Positions 17,368 to 27,307 of a stretch of DNA of 64,000 bases are shown one piece after another. Each line of letters begins with the position of its first letter. Position 1 is the first letter of the stretch. The stretch covers positions 1 to 64,000 of the forward strand of contig NZ_JACJKA010000008.1 in assembly GCF_016900355.1 (NCBI RefSeq), in the 5' to 3' direction. The stretch is from Bacteroides mediterraneensis (GTDB lineage: Bacteria > Bacteroidota > Bacteroidia > Bacteroidales > Bacteroidaceae). The position numbers and the translations under genes are program-made. The notes below the pieces were generated by a model. The model was not told the DNA's origin. It worked only from the letters and a program-made list of their open reading frames with translations, and searched no databases.

Positions 17368-19521
17368 ATGAGACAGAATTTTAAACAAATCGATATATTT
17401 GCCGGTTTCCATCCGCAGAACGGCATGGAATGGCAGAAAGAGAATGGCATCACTGCCAACTGGAAAACACCTGAACAGATTCAGGTGAAACCCGTATATA
17501 CCAAGGAAGACCTGGAGGGTATGGAACACCTGAACTATGCAGCCGGTATTCCTCCTTATCTTCGCGGCCCGTACTCCATGATGTACACCTTCCGTCCGTG
17601 GACCATCCGTCAGTATGCCGGATTCTCCACCGCAGAAGAATCCAACGCCTTTTACCGTCGTAACTTGGCTTCTGGACAGAAAGGTCTGTCTGTGGCCTTC
17701 GACCTTCCGACTCACCGTGGCTACGACCCAGACCATCCGCGCGTAGTGGGCGATGTGGGTAAGGCCGGCGTGTCTATCTGCTCACTGGAAAACATGAAGG
17801 TGCTTTTCGACGGCATTCCCTTGAACAAGATGTCTGTATCCATGACCATGAACGGGGCAGTACTTCCCATCATGGCGTTCTACATCAATGCAGGACTGGA
17901 ACAGGGTGCCAAACTGGAAGAAATGGCTGGAACCATCCAAAACGATATTCTGAAGGAATTCATGGTGCGTAACACTTATATCTATCCGCCTGCCTTCTCC
18001 ATGAAGATTATTTCCGACATCTTTGAATACACTTCTCAGAAGATGCCGAAATTCAACTCCATCTCTATCTCAGGATACCACATGCAGGAAGCAGGTGCCA
18101 CAGCCGACATCGAGCTGGCTTATACCCTGGCCGACGGTTTGGAATACCTTCGTGCGGGAGTGGCTGCCGGTATTGACATCGATGCCTTTGCTCCTCGTCT
18201 GTCGTTCTTCTGGGCCATCGGTATGAACCACTTCATGGAAATTGCCAAGATGCGTGCCGCACGTATGCTGTGGGCCAAGATTGTAAAACAGTTTCACCCG
18301 AAGAACCCGAAATCACTGGCTCTGCGTACACACTCTCAGACTTCCGGATGGTCACTGACCGAACAGGATCCGTTCAACAACGTGGGACGTACTTGTATCG
18401 AAGCCATGGCTGCCGCACTGGGACACACGCAGTCACTGCATACCAACGCGCTGGATGAAGCCATCGCCTTGCCGACGGACTTCTCGGCCCGTATCGCCCG
18501 AAACACACAGATTTACATTCAGGAAGAGACACAGATTTGCAAGAACGTAGACCCGTGGGGCGGTTCTTACTATGTGGAATCTCTGACCAACGAACTGGCT
18601 CACAAGGCATGGGAACACATTCAGGAAATCGAGAAACTGGGTGGTATGGCCAAGGCCATCGAAACAGGTATTCCGAAGATGCGTATCGAAGAAGCGGCTG
18701 CCCGCACACAGGCTCGTATCGACTCCGGCGAGCAGACCATTGTGGGAACCAACAAATACCGTTTGGAAAAAGAAGACCCGATTGACATTCTGGAAGTGGA
18801 CAACACCGCCGTACGTCAGGAACAGATTGAGAATCTGCGCCGCCTGAAGGAAGGACGTAACCAGGCCGAAGTAGACAAGGCCTTGGAGGCCATCACCGAA
18901 TGTGTACGCACCGGCAAGGGTAATCTGCTGGAACTGGCTGTAGAAGCTGCGCGTGTACGGGCCACACTGGGAGAAATATCCGATGCCTGCGAAAAAGTCG
19001 TAGGACGTTATAAAGCAATTATCAGAACAATATCAGGCGTGTATTCATCAGAAAGTAAAAAGGATGCAGATTTCGCACGGGCTTGCGAACTGACCGAAGA
19101 ATTTGCCAAGAAAGAAGGCCGCCGTCCACGTGTCATGATTGCCAAGATGGGACAGGACGGACACGACCGTGGTGCCAAAGTAGTAGCAACCGGATTTGCC
19201 GACTGCGGCTTTGACGTGGATATGGGACCGTTGTTCCAGACCCCGGAAGAAGCAGCCCGCGAAGCCGTGGAAAACGACGTACATGCAGTAGGTGTATCGT
19301 CACTGGCTGCCGGACACAAGACCTTGATTCCGCAAATCATTGCCGAATTGAAGCGTCTGGGACGTGAAGACATCCTTGTATTCGCCGGAGGTGTCATCCC
19401 GGCACAGGATTATGACTTCCTGTATAAAGCCGGCGTAATGGCCATCTTTGGTCCGGGTACTTCCGTAGCCAAATCGGCCTGCCAGGTAATGGAACTGCTG
19501 CTGGAAAGTGTTGAAGATTAA
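17368..19521 (+). CDS. mutB: methylmalonyl-CoA mutase large (alpha) subunit
   Basis: The catalytic subunit of the adenosylcobalamin-dependent mutase. The 717 residues run from the preferred ATG at 17368; a longer frame overlapping mutA is a shadow start. The N-terminal segment [20 protein letters not shown] and the barrel match the family. The C-terminal B12 domain has the cobalt-ligand motif DGHDRG with His599, then [11 protein letters not shown] and [11 protein letters not shown] of the cobalamin fold. With mutA it forms the heterodimer of the succinate-propionate pathway. A bidirectional terminator follows. Confidence 0.97.
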   Translation: MRQNFKQIDIFAGFHPQNGMEWQKENGITANWKTPEQIQVKPVYTKEDLEGMEHLNYAAGIPPYLRGPYSMMYTFRPWTIRQYAGFSTAEESNAFYRRNLASGQKGLSVAFDLPTHRGYDPDHPRVVGDVGKAGVSICSLENMKVLFDGIPLNKMSVSMTMNGAVLPIMAFYINAGLEQGAKLEEMAGTIQNDILKEFMVRNTYIYPPAFSMKIISDIFEYTSQKMPKFNSISISGYHMQEAGATADIELAYTLADGLEYLRAGVAAGIDIDAFAPRLSFFWAIGMNHFMEIAKMRAARMLWAKIVKQFHPKNPKSLALRTHSQTSGWSLTEQDPFNNVGRTCIEAMAAALGHTQSLHTNALDEAIALPTDFSARIARNTQIYIQEETQICKNVDPWGGSYYVESLTNELAHKAWEHIQEIEKLGGMAKAIETGIPKMRIEEAAARTQARIDSGEQTIVGTNKYRLEKEDPIDILEVDNTAVRQEQIENLRRLKEGRNQAEVDKALEAITECVRTGKGNLLELAVEAARVRATLGEISDACEKVVGRYKAIIRTISGVYSSESKKDADFARACELTEEFAKKEGRRPRVMIAKMGQDGHDRGAKVVATGFADCGFDVDMGPLFQTPEEAAREAVENDVHAVGVSSLAAGHKTLIPQIIAELKRLGREDILVFAGGVIPAQDYDFLYKAGVMAIFGPGTSVAKSACQVMELLLESVED

Positions 19522-19536
19522 CAAAAGTATCCCCAT

Positions 19537-19576
19537 AAAAAACGAGTCCCAAGCGTAAGTTCGGGACTCGTTTTTT
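19537..19576. terminator. bidirectional terminator of mutAB and the ABC exporter
   Basis: A 14-bp stem (core ACGAGTCCC / GGGACTCGT, 12-nt loop) flanked by A- and T-runs, placed between convergent mutB and the ABC permease gene. Confidence 0.88.
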
Positions 19577-19590
19577 TATGTATCTGTTTT

Positions 19591-20844
19591 TTACTTATAA
19601 GTAATCCAACGAATCATTTCCTTGAAAGAAGGTTTCTTTCCGTACATCAGAATACCTACCCGGTAAATCTTTCCCGCTATCCAAATCATACCGAAAGCAG
19701 CGGCATACAAAATCACCACCGACAGCACGGTTTCCCAGACCGGTACATCGAAAGGCAAACGCACCATCATGACAATGGGAGAAGTAAACGGAATCATGGA
19801 ACACCAGATAGCCAGCGGTCCGTCAGGATTATCGGAACTATAGATACCCGCATACAGCGCAAAAATCAGTAACAGAATAATCGGAGTCATAAACTGTTGG
19901 GAATCTTCCTGCCCGTTGATGGCCGCCCCGATGGCCGCAAAGATAGATGCATATACCAGATAGCCTCCGATGAAGTTCAAGACAAAGAAGCCTCCCATTT
20001 TGGCTAAATTCAATCCGTGAAGTGTAGCCAGTAACCCGGAAGCCTCTCCCATCAACTCCGGAGAACTGCCGGATAAGCTACCCGCAATGCCCAACAACAC
20101 CACAATCAACAGAATCCAAATGGCCAGCTGGGCCACACCTACCAGCCCGATACCCACAATCTTTCCAATCATCAGCTGAAAAGGACGTACAGAAGACACA
20201 ATGACTTCCACAATACGGTTAGTCTTTTCCTCCATCACACTTTGCATCACCATACCTCCGTATGACATTACAAACATATAAATAAGGAAAGTCAATACCA
20301 TGCCGGCGGCCATGGCTGCTCCCGCATTCGACTCACTTTCCGTGCCGTCGTCACTCCATTTTACTGTTCGGATATTCAGTTTCCGGTTCATATCTTGCAT
20401 GATGGAAGGTAACTGGGGAATGTCATAGTGAAGCAGTTTGTCCTGACGTACCTGTTCATCAAGTGTCTCGCCTACCAGTCGAGAAAGGCTGTTCGGCACT
20501 TCTTTCCGTGAATAAATGGTCACGGCTTCCGGATGAGCCGCCAGGTCGGCCTTGATTTCCACCACAGCCTCAAACGCACTGGAATCTGTCCGAAAAGAAG
20601 CCTCCATTTGAGGCACACCGACAAAATGCCAGGATTCATCGTCCTTGAACTGAGGCAGGTATTTCATGGTGGCATCAATGACAGCCACCTGTTTCTGGTC
20701 ACCTCCCTTAACGGTAGACAACCATAAAGGAACAAAAATAAGTGCCGCAAACACAAACGGCATCAGGATGGTGAGCAAAATGAATGATTTCTTGCTCACT
20801 CGATTTATAAATTCACGTTGAATAATAATCCAAGTCTTGTTCAT
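19591..20844 (-). CDS. ABC-2 type transporter permease, NatB-like
   Basis: A 417-residue membrane subunit of an ABC exporter. One membrane helix lies near the N-terminus (SFILLTILMPFVFAALIFVP), then a soluble domain of about 150 residues, then five or six helices in the C-terminal half. MQSVMEEKTNRIVEVIVSS in the second part is the usual ABC-2/NatB signature. It is 16 nt downstream of its ATPase gene. Family members export Na+, antibiotics or other small molecules; the substrate is not inferable. Confidence 0.9.
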   Translation of the reverse strand: MNKTWIIIQREFINRVSKKSFILLTILMPFVFAALIFVPLWLSTVKGGDQKQVAVIDATMKYLPQFKDDESWHFVGVPQMEASFRTDSSAFEAVVEIKADLAAHPEAVTIYSRKEVPNSLSRLVGETLDEQVRQDKLLHYDIPQLPSIMQDMNRKLNIRTVKWSDDGTESESNAGAAMAAGMVLTFLIYMFVMSYGGMVMQSVMEEKTNRIVEVIVSSVRPFQLMIGKIVGIGLVGVAQLAIWILLIVVLLGIAGSLSGSSPELMGEASGLLATLHGLNLAKMGGFFVLNFIGGYLVYASIFAAIGAAINGQEDSQQFMTPIILLLIFALYAGIYSSDNPDGPLAIWCSMIPFTSPIVMMVRLPFDVPVWETVLSVVILYAAAFGMIWIAGKIYRVGILMYGKKPSFKEMIRWITYK

Positions 20845-20860
20845 AGCAAAATAGATTTAA

Positions 20861-21778
20861 TTAAATTTTACCTTCTACCGTACGGATAAAAATATCGTTC
20901 ATGGAAGGAATACATTCTGAGAACTGAATGATTTCGGTTTGGGCACCAATCAGTGACAACATTTCCGAATTGGAGATGGAAGTCAGCTTACGCAATTTGT
21001 AACTGACCGTTTGCGCATCGACGACTTGACTGTCAACCACCTCAAAAGCATCCGATTCCGGCAAAGGATTGTCCAATCGTACCGTCAGTTCATACTGATT
21101 GCTCTTATACTGAGAACGTATGTCTTGCACAGCTCCCTGCAACACCACCTGGGAATGATTGATCAACGCAATGTGGTCGCAGATTTCTTCTACGGATGCC
21201 ATGTTGTGCGTAGAGAAGATAATGGTATGCCCTTCTTCTTTCAGCTTCAGGATTTCTCGTTTCAACAGTTCCGCATTCACTGGGTCAAAACCGGAAAAAG
21301 GTTCATCGAAAATCAACAAAGGAGGACGGTGGAGTACCGTGATGACAAACTGTACTTTCTGCTGCATCCCTTTGGAAAGTTCTTCCAGCTTCTTGTTCCA
21401 CCAAGGCATAATATCAAACCGATCGAACCAGTCGGTCAGACGTTTTTTTGCTTCCTGACGGCTCAAGCCTTTCAACTGAGCTAAATAAATGGCCTGTTCC
21501 CCTACTTTCATTTTCTTGTAAAGTCCTCGTTCTTCCGGAAGATAACCGATGGAATAAATATCCTGCGGTTGTGAAAGATGCCCATTGAACCATACTTCCC
21601 CCGCATCGGGCGCCGTAATACGGTTAATAATACGAATCAGCGTAGTTTTTCCGGCCCCGTTGGGTCCCAGCAAACCAAAGACTTGCCCCTTAGGAACCTG
21701 AATGCTTACTTCCTCCAATGCCGTATGGTTGGCATAACGTTTAGTGACTTGTCGTGCTTCTAAAAAAGATTCATTCAT
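20861..21778 (-). CDS. ABC transporter ATP-binding protein, NatA-like
   Basis: A 305-residue ATPase. Walker A GPNGAGKT is at residues 38-45, the signature ELSKGMQQKV about 100 residues later, Walker B LLIFDEPFSGFD follows, then the switch His in FSTHNM. The C-terminal extension of about 90 residues (ending with MNDIFIRTVEGKI) is typical of ATPases paired with ABC-2 permeases. It is first in a two-gene operon with the permease. Confidence 0.94.
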   Translation of the reverse strand: MNESFLEARQVTKRYANHTALEEVSIQVPKGQVFGLLGPNGAGKTTLIRIINRITAPDAGEVWFNGHLSQPQDIYSIGYLPEERGLYKKMKVGEQAIYLAQLKGLSRQEAKKRLTDWFDRFDIMPWWNKKLEELSKGMQQKVQFVITVLHRPPLLIFDEPFSGFDPVNAELLKREILKLKEEGHTIIFSTHNMASVEEICDHIALINHSQVVLQGAVQDIRSQYKSNQYELTVRLDNPLPESDAFEVVDSQVVDAQTVSYKLRKLTSISNSEMLSLIGAQTEIIQFSECIPSMNDIFIRTVEGKI

Positions 21779-21824
21779 GTCTTAGATTTTAAAAGTTTAA
21801 TTATAAAATACATTTCACATTCAA

Positions 21825-21854
21825 CAAAGGTAGAAAAATCCCTTTTATGACCAA
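21825..21854 (-). promoter_or_regulatory. promoter of the ABC exporter operon
   Basis: On the minus strand, a -33 TTG, 19-nt spacer and -7 TACCTTTG lie 46 nt before the ATPase start. Confidence 0.65.
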
Positions 21855-21881
21855 CATTTGATTACATTTTGTACATAAAAA

Positions 21882-21920
21882 AACGGAAATACCGATACTT
21901 GTTACATCGGTATTTCCGTT
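21882..21920 (-). terminator. terminator of the purine permease operon
   Basis: A perfect 15-bp stem (core CGGAAATACCGAT), 9-nt loop and seven Ts on the minus strand, 22 nt past the permease stop. Confidence 0.9.
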
Positions 21921-21941
21921 ATCTATCAGGATAGATTAAAA

Positions 21942-23234
21942 TTACAAAAAGAACTTAAAGACAAAGATGACCGACAAGATGTACATGGCCGGCGTCAGTT
22001 TCTTGGTATGCCCACACAACAAGTTAATCAAGACATAACTGATCATTCCCAGCACAATACCATCGGAGATACTATAAGCCAACGGCATGAAGATAATGCA
22101 GATGAAAGCCGGAATGGCCTCAGAATAATCCAGAAAATCTACCTTCTTGACAGAAGACATCATCATCAGTCCCACCAGAATCAGTACCGGAGCCGTAGCA
22201 GCTCCCGGAACAGCCAGGAAGAAAGGAGCCAAAAACAAAGATAACAGGAAGCAAACAGCCGTCACAAACGAGGTCAGTCCGCTACGTCCGCCTTCTCCCA
22301 CTCCGGAAGCACTCTCCACAAAGGTCGTAATGGTACTGGTTCCCAATACGGCTCCAGCTGTCGTACCTACCGCATCTACCAAAAAAGCCTGCTTCAAATG
22401 AGGAATCTTTCCGTCTTTTGTCACCATACCCGCCTTTGTGGTTACGCCCACCAAGGTACCGATGGTATCAAACATATCCACAAACAGGAAAGTGAAAACG
22501 ACAATGACCATTTCCTTGGTGAAGATATGTTCCCACTGGAACTGACAGAAAATCGGAGCTATGGAAGGAGGTGTACTGAATACGCCATCCAGATGAGTCT
22601 GCCCCATCGGAATGCCAATCACGGTAGTCAGCAGGATACCAATCAGCAAGGCACCGCGTACTCTTTTAATCAGCAGGATGGAAGTGACCAGCAGACCGAT
22701 AATTCCCAGTAAGGCAGAGCCTGAAGTGATATCTCCCAGTGAAAGCAAAGTCGCATCGTTGTTTACAATAATACCGGCATTCTGCAAACCTATGAAAGCG
22801 ATAAACAGACCGATACCTGCCCCAATGGCATTTCGAAGCGTGAGCGGAAGTGCATCCACAATCTTTTCACGCAGATTTGTAATCGTCAACAGAATAAAGA
22901 TAATACCTTCCAGCAGCACAGCCGTCAGGGCAAACTGCCAGGTATATCCCAGCGTCAGACATACCGTATAGGCAAAAAACGCGTTCAAGCCCATCCCCGG
23001 AGCCAGTCCGAAAGGAAGTTTCGCATACAAGGCCATCAACAAGGTGGCAAAAGCAGAAGCCACGACCGTCGTCGTAAACAAGGCTCCTTTGTCCATCCCC
23101 GTAGCCGACAGGATATTCGGATTGACCGCCAGAATATAGGCCATGGTCAAAAAAGTAGTAATACCTGCCAGGATTTCCGTGCGTACACGGGTTTCCCGAG
23201 GATTAAAGCCAAATAATTTTTCCAGCATTTTCAT
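21942..23234 (-). CDS. NCS2-family purine permease, AzgA-like (guanine/hypoxanthine/adenine)
   Basis: A 430-residue inner-membrane proton symporter with 12-14 hydrophobic segments. The N-terminus (LFGFNPRETRVRTEILAGITTFLTMAYIL) and GTSTITTFVESASGVGEGGRSGLTS carry signatures of the AzgA/PbuG branch, distinct from the uracil/xanthine branch. It follows the Tsx-like outer-membrane gene by 29 nt, and a terminator follows the permease. Purine nucleobases are the likely substrates; which one is not determinable here. Confidence 0.92.
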   Translation of the reverse strand: MKMLEKLFGFNPRETRVRTEILAGITTFLTMAYILAVNPNILSATGMDKGALFTTTVVASAFATLLMALYAKLPFGLAPGMGLNAFFAYTVCLTLGYTWQFALTAVLLEGIIFILLTITNLREKIVDALPLTLRNAIGAGIGLFIAFIGLQNAGIIVNNDATLLSLGDITSGSALLGIIGLLVTSILLIKRVRGALLIGILLTTVIGIPMGQTHLDGVFSTPPSIAPIFCQFQWEHIFTKEMVIVVFTFLFVDMFDTIGTLVGVTTKAGMVTKDGKIPHLKQAFLVDAVGTTAGAVLGTSTITTFVESASGVGEGGRSGLTSFVTAVCFLLSLFLAPFFLAVPGAATAPVLILVGLMMMSSVKKVDFLDYSEAIPAFICIIFMPLAYSISDGIVLGMISYVLINLLCGHTKKLTPAMYILSVIFVFKFFL

Positions 23235-23263
23235 TTTATAATTGCTTTAAGTCTATTTCCTTA

Positions 23264-23965
23264 TCAGAAACTCCATTTCATGGCCAGTGTCGGAATGAAA
23301 TAGAAACCGTCGCGAGTAGCAAAATTGGTACTCAACTCCCATTCCGAACCCACACTCAGGTTCAAATTATCGTTCACGTGCTTGAACTTGTTCAGATTAA
23401 TCCAGAACTGCGGTTCACTGATGAAAATAAAGTTATAGTTCTGCCCCTTTTCGTCAGTATGTTTTTCACGCCAGAAATCGGCAAATCCACTCATTGTAAA
23501 CTTTCCCTGCCAGAAATTCAGGGTCCACGTACCCGTTAACTGGAAGTTGTGAGGCTTCGCATTCTTCTGGATGTATTTATACAATACCTGAATACCAAAA
23601 GTCTTTGAGAAGTCACTGTTGTTCCAAGAATAGGTAGCACCTCCCAAGAATGCATTGTTGATATAATTCAAACCACCATTATATTCTACGTGTGCAGAAA
23701 AAGGAGCTTTCCAGAATTTCAGTTCCCGGCTGATTTCCCAATAGGCTGAAGCCACTCCCTTATCCGTGTAATCCATATCGACAAAGAAATACGTGCTTCC
23801 CCAATTGTCGGCCTTGAACATTTCGACCGTAGTGGTTACCCAAGGACGTTCGTCGAGTGATTTGTACAAGGCACGTCCCAAGTCGTAGTGTAACTGAATG
23901 TTTTGCGCCACGGCTCCTCCCACAAAGGCAGACAGGAGAAGAACGAAAAGAAATAATTTTTTCAT
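23264..23965 (-). CDS. DUF5020 outer-membrane protein, Tsx-like
   Basis: A 233-residue exported beta-barrel protein. The signal peptide is followed by AQNIQLHYDLGRALY. Segments such as WGSTYFFVDMDY, GVASAYWEISRELKFW and the final aromatic strand TLAMKWSF resemble the nucleoside-specific channel-forming Tsx family, to which DUF5020 is related. The purine permease gene follows directly, which supports passage of nucleosides or bases across the outer membrane. That role is inference from fold and operon. Confidence 0.8.
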   Translation of the reverse strand: MKKLFLFVLLLSAFVGGAVAQNIQLHYDLGRALYKSLDERPWVTTTVEMFKADNWGSTYFFVDMDYTDKGVASAYWEISRELKFWKAPFSAHVEYNGGLNYINNAFLGGATYSWNNSDFSKTFGIQVLYKYIQKNAKPHNFQLTGTWTLNFWQGKFTMSGFADFWREKHTDEKGQNYNFIFISEPQFWINLNKFKHVNDNLNLSVGSEWELSTNFATRDGFYFIPTLAMKWSF

Positions 23966-24004
23966 TTGAATTTAACTTGTTTTTAATGGTTTTTAAATCG
24001 GCTG

Positions 24005-24037
24005 CAAAATTACATAAAAAAGCACTATAAAAACAAA
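24005..24037 (-). promoter_or_regulatory. promoter of the DUF5020-permease operon
   Basis: On the minus strand, a -33 TTTG, 21-nt spacer and -7 TAATTTTG lie 39 nt before the DUF5020 start. No purine-riboswitch-like leader is visible. Confidence 0.6.
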
Positions 24038-24045
24038 GAACTCCT

Positions 24046-24053
24046 TATCTTTG
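24046..24053 (+). promoter_or_regulatory. -7 box of the fucosidase promoter
   Basis: TATCTTTG, an exact consensus match, ends 23 nt before the ATG of the GH29 gene and is divergent from the DUF5020 promoter. Confidence 0.6.
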
Positions 24054-24076
24054 CTTAAACGAATTCAGCAAAGCCC

Positions 24077-26185
24077 ATGAAAAAGCTATTTATCACCTTA
24101 TTAGTGTGTGTAATCGGTCTGGGAGTGAAAGGCCAAGTTTCTCCACAAGCCTTCCAGCAATGGCACGGAGACAAGTTTTCCATGTTCATCCATTTTGGAC
24201 TTTATTCACAACTGGGAGGAGTTTGGAACCATCAACAAATTCAAGATGGATACAGTGAACAGATTCGGGCTTTTGCACAAATACCTCAAGAGGAATACGA
24301 AAAATTAGCCAGTGAGTTTAATCCCACTGCGTTCAATGCAGACTCCATCGCCTTGCTGGCTAAGAAGGCGGGTATGCATTCCATTATCTTTACCAGCAAG
24401 CACCACGATGGATTCTGCCTGTTCAAAACCGCCACCACTCCATTCAATTCCTACGATGCCAGCCCTTGCAAACGGGATTTCGTCAAAGAATTGGCAGAAG
24501 CAGCCCACCGACAAGGATTACGGTTCGGACTATACTTTTCACTCATCGACTGGCACTATCCGTATGCTTCGCCCATGTCACCGCATAATGCGGATTTCAT
24601 TACGGAAGCTCATCACAATTATACCAAGCAACAGTTGAAGGAATTGCTGACTCGCTACGGAACTATCTCAGAGCTTTGGTTCGACATGGGTTCCAACACT
24701 CCTGCACAGAGTAAAGAACTTTACGAAATGGTTCACCAGTACCAACCCGACTGCATGGTCAGTGGACGACTGGGAAATGACCAATACAATTTCTGTGTGA
24801 TGGCCGACAATGACTATCCGGAAAAAACACTGCATGCTCCTTGGCAAAGTGCCGCTTCCATGTTCAATGAAACTTGGGGCTACCGCTCCTGGCAGGAACG
24901 CGGCAAGGTGGAAGACAAAGTACGGGAGAAAATTCTCAGCTTGATCAATGTCGTTTCCAGAGGAGGAAACTATTTGCTCAACATTGGCCCTAAAGGAAAC
25001 GGCGAAGTGGTCGACTTTGAAAAAGAAGTACTGGAACAAATGGGCAACTGGCTTTCTCGTTATGGTTACGCTGTATATCAAACAGAAGCTTCTCCATTCC
25101 AGCAAGAATTTGAGTGGGGAGCAGTGACCCGCAAAGACAACCACTTATATCTGTTCCTTTCAGGCAACTATCCGAAAGAAGGAAAAATTACCTTCCAGAT
25201 GCCAGGCTATATCTTGCAAAAAGGAGACGGGAAAATGGCTACCTACCTGCAATATGGAGATGAAGTGGTGCTCACCATACCAGCCTCAGCCTATAAGGAC
25301 AAACAGATTCATGTACTGACACTTGATTTTGACAAAAAAATTGAACCGTTACCCGGAAATACGGTCAGAAGCATAGTATTAACTGCACAGAATGCGACTC
25401 CACAATACAGCTATTCCTGCTTTGACTATTATACCAACTACCGTAGTGTCATTGGTTACAGCTGGAACTTTGAACAACTGCTTTTAAAGCAGCTGGAAGT
25501 GGTTTATACCTCCCAGGAAGCAGGACGTGAAATTGATTTGACCCTTGACGGAAAGACTTATCACGTCACTTTAAACAAAGGTAAAGAACAAAAAATAAAT
25601 TCACTCTCAAGCCCCACATGGGGAGAAACCTATGTATGCGGACCTGGGAACGGAATTTTCCATGCCAAAGACTCCTTATCTGCCAATCTGCAGCACTCTC
25701 CCCTTACCGGTAAAGCCTGGAAACAAACAAAAGAAGAAGGTACACTCGATTGTCCTCAGTTTGCGAGCTACTATATTCTGCGAGAAATCGAAGCACCCCG
25801 TTCACAATATGTGCTGGCAGAAGTAGGAGCTGGAAACGGTATGGAAATCTACGTAAACGGAAAATTGATTGCCAAACACTTGAATCCATACCGTACGAAG
25901 TTCCGTACTGAAAAAGTACTTCTTCCACTTGAAAAGGGAAAGAATATGGTCATTCTTCGCTCTTACAACCGATTCGAAACTCAGGCAACCTACCTGTTAC
26001 GCCCAGCCGAAGAGCAAAAGGTCTACCGTCAGGATGTGGTGCTTCCAGATGCCTTGAACGGAAAAGATCATAGCCTTGTATTAAAACCACACAATCCTTC
26101 TTCCCCGCATACTGATGCAGAATTATCCAATCTGCGCATCCGGTTAAGAAGGATTGCCCTCAACAAAGGTCAAAAAGATCAATAA
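24077..26185 (+). CDS. alpha-L-fucosidase, glycoside hydrolase family 29
   Basis: Releases alpha-linked fucose from host glycans. The 702-residue protein has a signal peptide (MKKLFITLLVCVIGLG), then the GH29 barrel with WHGDKFSMFIHFGLYS, FTSKHHDGFCLF and the nucleophile region ELWFDMGSN, where Asp203 is the expected nucleophile. GGNYLLNIGPKGNGEV closes the catalytic domain near residue 310. About 350 further residues form beta-rich domains. Export suggests action in the periplasm or at the surface. It stands alone, with no SusC/SusD pair or sulfatase nearby. It overlaps metF by 7 nt tail to tail. Confidence 0.95.
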   Translation: MKKLFITLLVCVIGLGVKGQVSPQAFQQWHGDKFSMFIHFGLYSQLGGVWNHQQIQDGYSEQIRAFAQIPQEEYEKLASEFNPTAFNADSIALLAKKAGMHSIIFTSKHHDGFCLFKTATTPFNSYDASPCKRDFVKELAEAAHRQGLRFGLYFSLIDWHYPYASPMSPHNADFITEAHHNYTKQQLKELLTRYGTISELWFDMGSNTPAQSKELYEMVHQYQPDCMVSGRLGNDQYNFCVMADNDYPEKTLHAPWQSAASMFNETWGYRSWQERGKVEDKVREKILSLINVVSRGGNYLLNIGPKGNGEVVDFEKEVLEQMGNWLSRYGYAVYQTEASPFQQEFEWGAVTRKDNHLYLFLSGNYPKEGKITFQMPGYILQKGDGKMATYLQYGDEVVLTIPASAYKDKQIHVLTLDFDKKIEPLPGNTVRSIVLTAQNATPQYSYSCFDYYTNYRSVIGYSWNFEQLLLKQLEVVYTSQEAGREIDLTLDGKTYHVTLNKGKEQKINSLSSPTWGETYVCGPGNGIFHAKDSLSANLQHSPLTGKAWKQTKEEGTLDCPQFASYYILREIEAPRSQYVLAEVGAGNGMEIYVNGKLIAKHLNPYRTKFRTEKVLLPLEKGKNMVILRSYNRFETQATYLLRPAEEQKVYRQDVVLPDALNGKDHSLVLKPHNPSSPHTDAELSNLRIRLRRIALNKGQKDQ

Positions 26186-27132
26186 ATCTCTTTGGCCACT
26201 TTATATACACTGTCGGAAGCCATAAAGGTATAGAAATGCAGGCCGGGAACCCCATGTGCCAGCAAGTCTTTGCACTGGGCCTTGCACCATTCTACTCCTA
26301 CCGCCTTCACCTCCTCATCATTCGCACACTTGCGGAGTTCTGAAGCAAAGGCTTCCGGTATATCCGTGCGGAACACTTTAGGCAACACATTCAACTGATT
26401 CTTGAAGACTACCGGCTTGATACCTGGAATGATAGGCACCTCAATACCTTCCTGCCGGCAACGGTCGACAAAAGCATAGTATTTCTCGTTGTCAAAGAAC
26501 ATCTGTGTCACCACGTAATCCGCTCCGTTACGTACTTTCTCTTTCAAGTAAAACAAGTCTGATTCCATGTTGGGCGCTTCTTCATGCTTCTCCGGATAGC
26601 AGGCCATGCCATAAGAGAAAGGAGTCTCAATGCCTTCAATTTTCGAACCGTCCAGCGAAATGCCCTGATTGAAGCGGTTCACCTGCTGCTGCAAGTCGGT
26701 AGCGTGTTCGTTATAGAGATACAAGTCCTTCGCTGCAATGTCCAACGGTTTGGAGTCGCCTCTCAGCAACAGCAAATTGGTAATGCCTAAAAAGTTCAAG
26801 TCGAGCAAGGCGTATTCCGTTTCTTCCTTGGTAAATCCCTTGCAGATAATATGAGGCACCGCCTGAATACCGTACTTGTTCTGAATGGCTGCCGCAATGG
26901 CCACTGTACCCGGACGTTTCCGGACCGTGGTCTTCTTCAGATTACCGTCGGGTTGCGGCAGATACACAATCTCGCTGTGGTGAGCCGTGATGTTGATGTA
27001 CTTGGGGTCGAACTCACGCAACTTGTCGATGACGTGATATACTTTTTGTATGCTGTTTCCTTTCAAAGGTGGCAAAATCTCAAAGGAAAATATCGGTTCC
27101 TTACTATTCTTGATTAAATCTATTACTTTCAT
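26179..27132 (-). CDS. metF: methylenetetrahydrofolate reductase
   Basis: Reduces 5,10-methylene-THF to 5-methyl-THF, the methyl donor for methionine synthesis, using FAD. The start is set at MKVIDLIKN (27132); an upstream in-frame ATG at 27171 would cross the promoter. The 317-residue length is normal. PIFSFEILPPLKGNS contains the catalytic Glu region, and ITAHHSEI, LLLLRGDS and YVVTQMFFDN match the barrel. It lies downstream of the Lrp-type gene but has its own promoter. Confidence 0.96.
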   Translation of the reverse strand: MKVIDLIKNSKEPIFSFEILPPLKGNSIQKVYHVIDKLREFDPKYINITAHHSEIVYLPQPDGNLKKTTVRKRPGTVAIAAAIQNKYGIQAVPHIICKGFTKEETEYALLDLNFLGITNLLLLRGDSKPLDIAAKDLYLYNEHATDLQQQVNRFNQGISLDGSKIEGIETPFSYGMACYPEKHEEAPNMESDLFYLKEKVRNGADYVVTQMFFDNEKYYAFVDRCRQEGIEVPIIPGIKPVVFKNQLNVLPKVFRTDIPEAFASELRKCANDEEVKAVGVEWCKAQCKDLLAHGVPGLHFYTFMASDSVYKVAKEIY

Positions 27133-27156
27133 CGTGCATTTGTTAATTGATTGCGA

Positions 27157-27187
27157 CAAAGATACAAGCAATTGATTTATCCACCAA
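27157..27187 (-). promoter_or_regulatory. metF promoter
   Basis: On the minus strand, a -33 TTG, 20-nt spacer and -7 TATCTTTG lie 24 nt before the metF ATG. Confidence 0.7.
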
Positions 27188-27245
27188 CATTCAAAGAATA
27201 TTTAGAAAAAAGGAATTGTTTAACCCACAAAACACCTATCAAAAC

Positions 27246-27258
27246 AGAATAATATTCT
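27246..27258. promoter_or_regulatory. candidate Lrp-type operator upstream of metF
   Basis: A 13-bp palindrome AGAAT-AAT-ATTCT. It overlaps a second dyad (TATTCTAT at 27253-27260 with ATAGAATA at 27275-27282). The same AGAAT-N3-ATTCT form recurs next to the lrp start codon. Confidence 0.45.
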
Positions 27259-27307
27259 ATTCAGAGCTTCGACTATAGAATAAAAGAGTAGTAAACCATA
27301 CAGAAGC

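Noticed and set aside
23966-24076. Purine riboswitch ahead of the DUF5020-permease operon
   Set aside because: The leader is only about 35 nt between the promoter and the start codon, too short for an aptamer.
24077-26185. Polysaccharide utilisation locus around the fucosidase
   Set aside because: Neighbours are DUF5020 and metF, with no SusC, SusD, hybrid sensor or other glycosidase in the window.
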